A stretch of DNA of 5,764 nucleotides. It comes from Desulfobacterales bacterium (GTDB lineage: Bacteria; Desulfobacterota; Desulfobacteria; Desulfobacterales; 4be13). Both the position numbers and the translations under genes were made by a program. The notes beneath the pieces are model-generated. The model was not told where the DNA came from. It made no database searches and worked only from the letters and a program-made list of their open reading frames with translations. Each line of letters begins with the position of its first letter. Within the stretch, counting starts at the first letter, position 1. Of the stretch, positions 1-5,600 are shown one piece after another. The stretch covers positions 4,173 through 9,936 of the forward strand of contig JAOZRQ010000236.1 in the NCBI GenBank assembly GCA_029940115.1. The letters are read 5' to 3'.

Positions 1-83
1 TCCAGTTTCCAGTCCCAAGTCTCCAGTTTCCAGTCCCAAGTCTCCAGTTTCCAGTTTCAAATTTTCAGTTTCCAGTTTCAAGC
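1..83 (-). repeat. 7-base tandem array inside mfd, encoding a 7-residue repeat
   Basis: Read on the minus strand, this stretch divides into about eleven consecutive 7-base units close to ACTGGAA, with variants ACTGGAG, ACTTGGG, ACTGAAA and ATTTGAA. The three units ACTGGAA, ACTGGAG and ACTTGGG form a 21-base higher-order unit, repeated near the left edge. Because 21 is divisible by three, the mfd frame stays open and reads as repeated LxLETxx heptads. The array reaches the window edge, so its full length is unknown. Confidence 0.9.
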
Positions 84-1158
84 CCTTAATTTCCAGCGGC
101 TTTTTCTCTTCAAGACGCTCCTTCACCTCGTCCCACTCGAGGTAGAGGGCATCCGGTTCCACGCAGAGCCTCGATTCGTTACACGCGGTGATGTAGTTCT
201 GGATGGCCCGATCCCGGAATTCATTCGCGGCCGCTTCGAGTTCAGCCGGTTCTGTCAGGATGAACAGCGCGTGATCCGGGGCATAGTCGAAAAGGGTGTC
301 CAGCTGGGGATAGATCAGGGAGATCAGGCTCTCGGTTCCTGGAAACGCCCCTTCATTCTGGATGCGATCCATCAGTTCCGCGATGTTCTCTTCTGGTAGG
401 TCGAGATGGTATGCCCGATCCTTCACCTGATTCATAAACGGATCCAGGTCATCGGGCTTCAGAATCACCTCCCTGGCCGGCAGGATCACGGCATCGTGAA
501 TCGTCTTCATTGTGCGCTGGGTGGCGGCGGAGAAGCATCTCACGGAATCCACGGTGTCGCCGTACAGCTCGATTCTCAGCGGATCTGGATAAAGGGGACA
601 GAAGATGTCGAGAATCCCTCCTCTCACACAGAAATCTCCGGGTTCTTCCACAAGCACGGATGGGGCATACCCACCGGAGACGAGCTTGCTGACCAGCCTA
701 TCCCGTTCAATATCCTTACCGGGCAGGATCAGTTCCGCATAGTCGAATATCTCCTTTTTCGGGATCAGTTTTTGCAGCAACACCTCTGCCGTGAGGATCA
801 CAATGGGCGGGGCCTCATCGGTCACAATCCGGTAAAGGGTGCGGATCCGTCTTGCCGCGGTCTCATTGTGATAGGAGAGGAGCTGAAATGGCAAAATGTT
901 ATAGGGGGGGAATGAGAGGATATGCCCCGGTGTCTTGGGAGTGATGAAGAAGTCAAGATCCTCAAGGAATTTTTCCCCCTCTTTCACGGAGGGCAGAACC
1001 ACAAAGATCGGGATGCCGAGTTCCTTGCGGAGCCTGAAGACGAAATAGGCTCTGTCCGCCCCATGGAGTCCGGTGCAGGTAAGACCATGATTCCTGCGAA
1101 GGATCGGATCGATAAAGAATTCGAGTCTGTTTTTTTCTTGATAAGCCGTCATAATCAT
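1..1158 (-). CDS. mfd: Transcription-repair coupling factor Mfd, N-terminal part (3' end outside window)
   Basis: Mfd is a cytoplasmic DNA translocase that removes RNA polymerase stalled at DNA lesions and recruits UvrA for nucleotide excision repair. The minus-strand frame is open from the ATG at 1158 to the left edge (386 codons, no stop), while the family is usually about 1,100-1,200 residues, so roughly the first third is visible. This part matches the UvrB-homology module: FPPYNILPF near residues 83-91, RGGILDIF at 179-186, LRIELYGD at 194-201, TQRT at 213-216 and LPARE at 226-230. The RNA polymerase-interaction and helicase domains would lie off the edge. From residue 360 a 7-residue repeat (LKLETEN, LKLETGD, LGLETGD, LGLETG) runs to the edge, about where the D1b-to-D3 linker is expected. 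An in-frame TAA at 1176-1174 limits the start to ATG 1158 or ATG 1152. Neither has a clear Shine-Dalgarno. Identification is confident; whether the gene stays intact beyond the edge is unknown. Confidence 0.92.
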   Translation of the reverse strand, partial: MIMTAYQEKNRLEFFIDPILRRNHGLTCTGLHGADRAYFVFRLRKELGIPIFVVLPSVKEGEKFLEDLDFFITPKTPGHILSFPPYNILPFQLLSYHNETAARRIRTLYRIVTDEAPPIVILTAEVLLQKLIPKKEIFDYAELILPGKDIERDRLVSKLVSGGYAPSVLVEEPGDFCVRGGILDIFCPLYPDPLRIELYGDTVDSVRCFSAATQRTMKTIHDAVILPAREVILKPDDLDPFMNQVKDRAYHLDLPEENIAELMDRIQNEGAFPGTESLISLIYPQLDTLFDYAPDHALFILTEPAELEAAANEFRDRAIQNYITACNESRLCVEPDALYLEWDEVKERLEEKKPLEIKGLKLETENLKLETGDLGLETGDLGLETG

Positions 1159-1175
1159 GAAAATTATAATGAGTT

Positions 1176-1214
1176 AGGTCCTGAGTCCTGGGTCCTTGGT
1201 TCTGGGTCTTGGGG
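1176..1214. repeat. 7-base tandem array in the mfd leader
   Basis: On the plus strand the bases after 1176 split into imperfect heptamers: GGTCCT, GAGTCCT, GGGTCCT, TGGTTCT, GGGTCTT, then GGGG. The unit length matches the array inside mfd, but the unit sequence differs. It lies between the proposed mfd promoter and the mfd start codon, so it would be transcribed as part of the mfd 5' untranslated leader. Confidence 0.75.
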
Positions 1215-1250
1215 CGGCAACTCGGGAATATAGAGCCCAGAACCGATATG

Positions 1251-1279
1251 TTGATAATAGAATGAATCTTTTATGTCAA
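1251..1279 (-). promoter_or_regulatory. Candidate sigma70-type promoter for mfd
   Basis: A perfect -35 box TTGACA reads leftward from 1279 to 1274. It is followed after 17 bases by TATCAA (1256-1251), a four-of-six match to the -10 consensus. Transcription would start near 1244 and give a leader of about 85 bases containing the heptamer array. It is suitably placed for mfd, but the -10 box is weak. The inference rests on consensus matching only. Confidence 0.45.
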
Positions 1280-1308
1280 GAAAAAAGCGATCCAATGCCA
1301 AATGAAAC

Positions 1309-1336
1309 TTGACAAATCTGATAAAGTATATATAAT
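1309..1336 (+). promoter_or_regulatory. Strong rightward sigma70-type promoter
   Basis: Both boxes match the consensus exactly: TTGACA at 1309-1314 and TATAAT at 1331-1336, with a 16-base spacer. The expected start site is around 1342-1345. The first ORF I regard as plausible starts more than 300 bases downstream (1672), so the target is unclear. It may drive a small RNA, the downstream wing-helix/ATPase genes through a long leader, or be left over from a lost gene. It points away from the candidate mfd promoter, with the two TTGACA boxes about 30 bases apart. Confidence 0.65.
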
Positions 1337-1338
1337 CG

Positions 1339-1357
1339 TCCTGTATATGGGACAGGA
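1339..1357. promoter_or_regulatory. Dyad at the expected transcription start (possible operator)
   Basis: TCCTGT (1339-1344) and ACAGGA (1352-1357) are perfect inverted copies separated by 7 bases. The dyad begins two bases after the -10 box of the strong rightward promoter and covers its predicted start site. Such placement is typical of a repressor operator, but it could equally form a short 5' hairpin in the transcript. No known regulator's motif was recognised. Confidence 0.35.
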
Positions 1358-1446
1358 AATGAGAATCCTGCTCAAGATCACCTCGCTTGTAGGGTGGGGT
1401 TCTGCCTCACCAATTTCAGAAAACTCGGGGAAAACATCAAGCCAAG

Positions 1447-1490
1447 TCTTGCTCTTAATCTTGCTCTTTGTTCTTAATCTTGCCTCTGCC
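1447..1490. repeat. Hexamer-based simple repeat
   Basis: TCTTGCTCTTAA (1447-1458) is followed directly by TCTTGCTCTTTG (1459-1470), then TTCTTAA and TCTTGCC. On the minus strand this reads as degenerate 6-base units such as CAAGAT, TAAGAA, CAAAGAG, CAAGAT, TAAGAG and CAAGAC. It is an intergenic simple-sequence array with no coding meaning that I can support. Confidence 0.6.
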
Positions 1491-1492
1491 TG

Positions 1493-1594
1493 TCCGTGAG
1501 ACGTGCCGACGGCGCGTTTTCGGACAGGATGTCACCCGGAAAATGGGAATGCGCCCACCCAGCTCCGTGTGAGGTGCCGACGCCGCGTTTTCGG
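1493..1594. repeat. 31-base direct repeat pair with flanking hairpin
   Basis: Copies at 1493-1523 and 1564-1594 agree at 28 of 31 positions and are offset by 71 bases. Both end in GCGTTTTCGG. The first copy sits inside a longer dyad: CCTGTCCG (1489-1496) pairs perfectly with CGGACAGG (1521-1528), which could form an 8-bp stem. The second copy has lost that symmetry. The unit looks like a short dispersed intergenic element, but I do not recognise the family. Confidence 0.65.
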
Positions 1595-1671
1595 GAACAG
1601 GCATGTTTGGACATGTTTTCGGGAAGGGGCGCGAGCATGGGGTCTTGGCTTGATGCATATCGTTCAATCGA

Positions 1672-1905
1672 ATGATTCTGACTGCCGAACAACCCAAGGT
1701 GCTGGAAATCTGCAAAAGCCCGCTTCCCATTTCAAAATTGTTGGAAATTGTTCATCGCTCGGACCGCACCAAGTTCAAAAAAAACATTCTAAATCCTCTG
1801 ATAGACAGCGGCCTTATAGTCATGACACATCCGGATAAGCCGAACAGCCCGAAACAAAAATATAAGGCAACAGTTGCTAGTTTTGAAGCAGTAAGCTTAA
1901 CTTGA
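1672..1905 (+). CDS. Small winged-helix protein resembling a Fic/RecG-like C-terminal domain
   Basis: This 77-residue frame encodes one probable winged helix-turn-helix. Its second half contains DRTKFKKNILNPLIDSGLI (about 31-49) followed by MTHPDKPNSPKQKY (about 51-64). That is the hallmark ending of DNA-binding tails found on Fic-type AMP transferases and on AlbA_2/RecG-like regulators, where it follows a much larger catalytic or ATP-binding region. Here none of the larger region is present: an in-frame TGA lies at 1651-1653, and the upstream sequence is repeat-rich and non-coding. There is no good ribosome binding site before ATG 1672. It may be a genuine small DNA-binding protein or the remnant of a longer gene. 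It ends 88 bases before the ATPase gene on the same strand, so it could have belonged to that unit. Domain recognition is moderately firm; expression is doubtful. Confidence 0.55.
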   Translation: MILTAEQPKVLEICKSPLPISKLLEIVHRSDRTKFKKNILNPLIDSGLIVMTHPDKPNSPKQKYKATVASFEAVSLT

Positions 1906-1979
1906 GCTTCGGGATCGGTCCGACCCAAGTTCAATTTAATTTATGAACGGCATGAATGACATTCTCCGGACGCAATCAT

Positions 1980-1986
1980 AAGGAGG
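1980..1986 (+). promoter_or_regulatory. Ribosome binding site that fixes a TTG start
   Basis: AAGGAGG stands 7 bases before TTG 1994. It is a near-perfect Shine-Dalgarno at ideal spacing and settles the unusual start codon. An in-frame TAA at 1979-1981 excludes any longer reading. Confidence 0.85.
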
Positions 1987-1993
1987 AAGTGCA

Positions 1994-3196
1994 TTGCTCA
2001 CAAAACTGACACTCAAAAATTTCAAAAACTTCCAAAACGCAACCTTTGCCTTAGGCCCGCTGACCGTACTCATCGGCGCAAACGCCTCAGGCAAAAGCAA
2101 TGTCCGGGACGCATTCCGCTTTCTCCATGGCCTTTCACGCGGCTACAATCTCGCCGAAATCATGGGGGAAAAATATGTGGAAGGCGGTGTGCTCCAGTGG
2201 CAAGGCATCCGGGGCGGCACACGAGAATCGGCTTATCTCGGAGCAGATACATTCGCGATGACTATCGAGGTCAGCGATCCTCACAAATCAACCAGCATTT
2301 ATTCCATCGAAGTCAGACCGGGTACCGGAGCAAGCAGGCCCAAGGTGGTTGAAGAGTCTCTCTGTGTCGGCGACAGGGAAATATTCCGTTACAGGCCTGA
2401 CCAGGAAAAAACCGATGTGAGGATCAGCTCTGCAACTCCTTACCGCCCTTTGCTTACACAGATTGCGGAACAACAGAACTGGGAAGCCCAATCCTTGACA
2501 GCTTGCGCCAGAGAAGCCGTCAGGGCGATCCATTCCATGCGCTTTTCGGAGTTGAACCCGGATGCCATGCGCCGGCCTTCGTTTCCCGGTCAGACGGTTT
2601 TGGGGGACCGGGGCGAAAATCTTTCCTCCGTTCTCCAAACCTTATGCGAAGACCCTCATCAGAGAAATGCATGGGTTGAATGGATCCGGGAACTGACCCC
2701 CATGGACACGAGTGATTTTGATTTCGTCCCAGATCAGACAGGTCGAATTCTCCTTGCATTGGTCGAGGAAAACGGGCGGAGAACATCCGCTTACAGCGCG
2801 TCTGACGGAACCTTGCGCTTCCTGGGCATGATCGCGGCGTTGCTCGGCCCTGAGGCCTCACGATTCCATTTCTTTGAGGAATTGGAAAACGGCCTTCATC
2901 CCGGTCGCTTGCATCTGCTTCTTCAACTCATGGAACGAAAAGCATCTGAGGGAAGGGTTCAAATCATGGCCACCACCCATTCCCCGCAACTTCTGGGATT
3001 TCTGAGCGAAAATGCGGTTGAACACGCCTCTCTGCTTTACCGCCTCCCTGACACTTCCGAGGGGCGCATCAGACGCATCACGGATATCCAAGATGCGAAA
3101 AGACTCATAAAAGAGCAAGGCATTGCCAACCTTCACGAATCTGGATGGTTTGAAGATGCCATGTTTTTTCTGGATGATACGGAGGATGCCGCGTGA
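1994..3196 (+). CDS. SMC/ABC-like AAA_21 family ATPase
   Basis: This 400-residue protein is an ATPase of the AAA_21 / RecF-SMC-like type, probably soluble. The order of motifs is complete: a short N-terminal strand (LTKLTLKNFKNF), Walker A GANASGKS at 28-35, an ABC-signature-like YSASDGTLRF at 267-276, Walker B FHFFEELENGLHP at 291-303 (catalytic acids 295-296) and the H-loop ATTHSP at 326-331. The central region (about 60-260) is divergent. It begins with TTG behind a strong ribosome binding site. Its TGA overlaps the GTG of the next ORF, indicating translational coupling. Relatives often sit in two-gene units with a small partner and are found in phage-defence settings, or resemble OLD and RloA/PrrD-type ATPases; the exact role of this one is not known. 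Here the partner looks truncated. No nuclease domain is visible in the ATPase. Family placement is firm; a defence role is inference. Confidence 0.88.
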   Translation: MLTKLTLKNFKNFQNATFALGPLTVLIGANASGKSNVRDAFRFLHGLSRGYNLAEIMGEKYVEGGVLQWQGIRGGTRESAYLGADTFAMTIEVSDPHKSTSIYSIEVRPGTGASRPKVVEESLCVGDREIFRYRPDQEKTDVRISSATPYRPLLTQIAEQQNWEAQSLTACAREAVRAIHSMRFSELNPDAMRRPSFPGQTVLGDRGENLSSVLQTLCEDPHQRNAWVEWIRELTPMDTSDFDFVPDQTGRILLALVEENGRRTSAYSASDGTLRFLGMIAALLGPEASRFHFFEELENGLHPGRLHLLLQLMERKASEGRVQIMATTHSPQLLGFLSENAVEHASLLYRLPDTSEGRIRRITDIQDAKRLIKEQGIANLHESGWFEDAMFFLDDTEDAA

Positions 3197-3318
3197 GGGT
3201 TCTAATCATTCCCGAAGATCTCTCGCCCATTCCCGACTTTTTGTCCCACACACAGCCTGCACACAGACAAATCAGCTTCCATCTTTGCCAGGAACGCGCC
3301 ATGTTCCGCCTGTCATGA
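3193..3318 (+). pseudogene. Truncated partner of the AAA_21 ATPase (5' end only)
   Basis: A GTG at 3193 overlaps the ATPase stop (GTGA) and opens a 41-codon frame starting MRVLIIPEDL. From memory, AAA_21 ATPases of this kind are often followed by an overlapping gene whose product begins M-[RK]-[VI]-L-[VI]-IPED and runs to roughly 200 residues. Here the resemblance ends after about residue 10, and the frame stops at TGA 3316-3318 after unrelated low-complexity residues. The simplest reading is a deletion or recombination joining the first codons of the partner gene to foreign sequence. A genuine tiny protein is less likely. The 3' remainder of the partner is not present further right in the window. 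Confidence 0.5.
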
Positions 3319-3384
3319 CAAGGGACGATTTGGGGCGGTCAGGTTCCATGACCCGGAAACCGAATTCCGCCAAGAAAATGAATG

Positions 3385-3393
3385 GGAGGGAGG
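3385..3393 (+). promoter_or_regulatory. Ribosome binding site that decides the P-type ATPase start
   Basis: GGAGGGAGG precedes ATG 3397, with its first GGAGG spaced 7 bases away. The alternative in-frame ATG at 3382 overlaps this element and has no comparable site of its own, so the shorter protein is preferred. Confidence 0.75.
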
Positions 3394-3396
3394 ATC

Positions 3397-5568
3397 ATGT
3401 TCATTGAGGTCTGCCTGTTGTCCCTGGGCCTGCACACGGGCTCGAGGCTTTGGCACAAAATCACGGGAACGACGACCCCCGGACTGCCCGGGGAGGGGAT
3501 GCCGGACAGGGTCTCCGCCACGGAGGGGCCGAAGGATGGCCGGAAGGGTGGGAGGCCCGGCGCGATCCGGGCCTTGGCCACAAAGATGGACAATGCCTGC
3601 CAGACCTCCTTCCGGAGGCGGATTGATCCGCTGCTGTCCGGCGGGAGCCGCCAGCGGCAGATCGCCGAACTCGCCTCGGACACGGACCGCCATCCCGCCG
3701 TCAGCGACCGTGAGAAGGGCATCAACCGCTCGCTGGCCCTCTCGGTCGCCACCGTCGGCATCGCGGTGGCCGGCCACTTCCTCTGGTCCCCCCTGCTGAT
3801 CCTCAGCACGGTGACGGCCGTCGGGATGATGTACCCCATGTATGCCCGGGTCTGGGAGACCCTCGTCCGTGAGCGGCGGATCGGGCTCGACTTCCTCGCG
3901 ATCCTCTATGTGACCGGCTTCTGGGTCATGGGCTACTTCGTGTTCGGCGCGCTCGCCTGCTTTCTGGCCCTTGCCGGATACAAGGCCGTGTTCCGGATGG
4001 AGGGGCGGTCCCGGGAGGGCCTCGCGGACGTGTTCGGCCGGCAGCCGCGCACGGTCTGGGTGGTGGCGGCCGACGGGACGGAGGTGAGCATCCCATTCGA
4101 AAAGTTGGAGGCGGGCGACGTGATCGTGGTCAACGCCGGCGAGCCCATCCCCGCGGACGGGACCGTCACCGGGGGGATCGGCTCGGTGGACCAGCACACG
4201 CTGACCGGCGAGGCCCAGCCGGTGGAGCGGGAGCCGGGGGACCCGGTCCTCGCCTCGACCCTCCTGCTGACCGGCCGGCTCCTGGTCCGGGTGGAGCGGG
4301 CCGGAGCCGACACCACCGCGGCCCGGATCACCCAGATACTGACCCGGACGGCGGAGCACCAGACCGAGACCGAGACCCGGGGCACGGACCTGGCCGACCG
4401 GACGGTCCTGCCGAACCTCGGGGTGAGTCTCCTGGCCCTACCCCTGGTCGGGCCCCGGGGCGCGGTCGCGGCCTTGGGGGCCGGGTTCGGGATCAACATG
4501 CGGGTCGTCTCCATGCTGGGGATGATGAACCACCTGACCATCGCCTCACGACGAAACATCCTGATAAAGGACGGCCGGGCGCTGGAGCGGCTCGGGGCCG
4601 TTGACACCTTCGTCTTCGACAAGACCGGCACCCTGACCCTGGAGCAGCCCCGGGTGGCGAAAATCCGTCTGTGCCGGGACGGACTGACCGAGGATGACCT
4701 GCTGACCCACGCCGCGGCCGCGGAGTTTCGCCAGCCCCATCCGATTGCCAAGGCGATTCTGGCGGAGGCTGAGGAGCGGGGGCTCATCCTGCCGGAGATT
4801 GACGAGGCCGCGTACGAGGTGGGGCACGGCATCCGGGTCACCATGGGCGACACCTTGGTCCGGGTCGGCAGCGAGCGATTCATGGCGCGGGAGGGTATCG
4901 TCGTCCCCGATCGGGTTCGGGATCTGACGGACGAGTCCCGGGAGCACGGCCACTCGCTGGTCATGGTGGCCACGGATGACCGGCTGGCCGGGGTGCTGGA
5001 GCTGCACACCGCGATCCGGCCGGAGGCGGGGGCCGTGATCAGTGACCTGCGCCGGCGGGGCATCTCCACGGCGATCATCTCCGGCGACCAGGAGCTGCCG
5101 ACCGAGGAGCTGGCCCGCACACTGGGCGTTGACGAGTGGCACGCCGGCGTCCTGCCGGACGACAAGGCGGCCCTGATCCGGGCGATGCAGGAGGGGGGCC
5201 GGGTGGTCTGCTATGTCGGGGACGGCATCAACGACGCGATCGCCCTGAGGCAGGCCGACGTGTCCGTCTCCCTGCGGGGGGCCACCACCATCGCCACGGA
5301 CGCGGCCCAGATCGTGATGATGGGCCGGAGCCTGGAGAGGCTGGGCTGGCTGCCGGATCTGGCCCGGCAGTTTGACAGGACCCTTCGCACCGGATTCCTC
5401 ACCACCATGGTGCCCGGGGCGATCTGCATCGGGGGGGTGTTTCTCCTCCACTTCGGGATCTACGCGGCGGAGTTCCTGTTCCAGGTCGGACTTTTCAGCG
5501 GGCTGGGGGTGGCGATGCGGCCCCTGCTGGCGGATGAGGGGGAGGAGCCGGACGATCGGCGGAACTGA
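3397..5568 (+). CDS. P1B-like heavy-metal-translocating P-type ATPase with non-canonical membrane motif
   Basis: An inner-membrane pump that uses ATP, through a phosphoaspartate intermediate, to move a cation, probably a transition metal. From ATG 3397 it has 723 residues. Visible motifs: actuator loop TGEAQP at 270-275, phosphorylation site DKTGT at 408-412 (D408), the HP motif of P1B nucleotide-binding domains at 448-449 within QPHPIA, and hinge GDGIND at 608-613. Hydrophobic segments lie near 112-150, 164-205, 340-376 and 665-712, in the P1B arrangement. Two family hallmarks are missing. There is no GMTCxxC-type metal-binding domain in the 110-residue N-terminus, and the helix before D408 reads AGFGINMRVVSM (362-373) instead of CPC, SPC or TPC. 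I recall uncharacterised P-type ATPases with NMR in this position, so this may be a subgroup rather than a defect. Start 3397 is preferred over ATG 3382 because GGAGG (3385-3389) lies 7 bases before it. GC content is very high. Metal specificity cannot be read from the sequence. Confidence 0.9.
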   Translation: MFIEVCLLSLGLHTGSRLWHKITGTTTPGLPGEGMPDRVSATEGPKDGRKGGRPGAIRALATKMDNACQTSFRRRIDPLLSGGSRQRQIAELASDTDRHPAVSDREKGINRSLALSVATVGIAVAGHFLWSPLLILSTVTAVGMMYPMYARVWETLVRERRIGLDFLAILYVTGFWVMGYFVFGALACFLALAGYKAVFRMEGRSREGLADVFGRQPRTVWVVAADGTEVSIPFEKLEAGDVIVVNAGEPIPADGTVTGGIGSVDQHTLTGEAQPVEREPGDPVLASTLLLTGRLLVRVERAGADTTAARITQILTRTAEHQTETETRGTDLADRTVLPNLGVSLLALPLVGPRGAVAALGAGFGINMRVVSMLGMMNHLTIASRRNILIKDGRALERLGAVDTFVFDKTGTLTLEQPRVAKIRLCRDGLTEDDLLTHAAAAEFRQPHPIAKAILAEAEERGLILPEIDEAAYEVGHGIRVTMGDTLVRVGSERFMAREGIVVPDRVRDLTDESREHGHSLVMVATDDRLAGVLELHTAIRPEAGAVISDLRRRGISTAIISGDQELPTEELARTLGVDEWHAGVLPDDKAALIRAMQEGGRVVCYVGDGINDAIALRQADVSVSLRGATTIATDAAQIVMMGRSLERLGWLPDLARQFDRTLRTGFLTTMVPGAICIGGVFLLHFGIYAAEFLFQVGLFSGLGVAMRPLLADEGEEPDDRRN

Positions 5569-5600
5569 GGGGCCTCTTTGTCCGGAGTCCGAAAATCAGG

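Larger units (their letters stand above)
1159..1671. other. Gene-free region between mfd and the winged-helix ORF
   Basis: No convincing gene is visible on either strand across roughly 510 bases. The stretch contains the mfd leader heptamer array, two divergent promoter candidates, a start-site dyad, a 7-bp hairpin at 1393-1411 (GGTGGGG paired with CCTCACC around a 5-base loop, one G-T pair, no following T-run), a 6-base array and a 31-base direct repeat. Short open frames here run through promoter or repeat sequence and resemble no family I know. Confidence 0.7.

Noticed and set aside
406..915. Plus-strand 169-residue open frame
   Set aside because: It is antisense to mfd in the codon-aligned frame. 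The minus-strand translation has clear Mfd motifs and the plus-strand one resembles nothing.
922..1233. Plus-strand 103-residue open frame
   Set aside because: It overlaps the mfd N-terminus in antisense, and its tail is made of the heptamer array.
1302..1499. 65-residue open frame with a hydrophobic stretch
   Set aside because: Its start lies inside the consensus promoter and its hydrophobic part is translated hexamer repeat; it has no ribosome binding site.
1455..1730. Minus-strand open frames of 91 and 72 residues
   Set aside because: They are built from the direct repeats and the antisense of the winged-helix ORF, with no recognisable domain.
1503..1838. 111-residue plus-strand frame
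   Set aside because: Its second half is the winged-helix coding region in another frame and its first half is repeat sequence.
3123..3407. 94-residue plus-strand frame across the ATPase end and the junction
   Set aside because: It begins inside the ATPase gene in the wrong frame and shows no domain features. The GTGA-coupled frame explains the junction better.
3313..4359. Long minus-strand frames (348 and 410 residues) opposite the P-type ATPase
   Set aside because: High GC content depletes stop codons on the opposite strand. The products are proline/arginine-rich low-complexity sequence, whereas the plus strand has full P-type ATPase motifs.
5568..5580. GAGGGGCCTCTTT after the pump stop as an intrinsic terminator
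   Set aside because: The possible stem is only 4 bp with a 2-base loop and a T-run of three, too weak to call.
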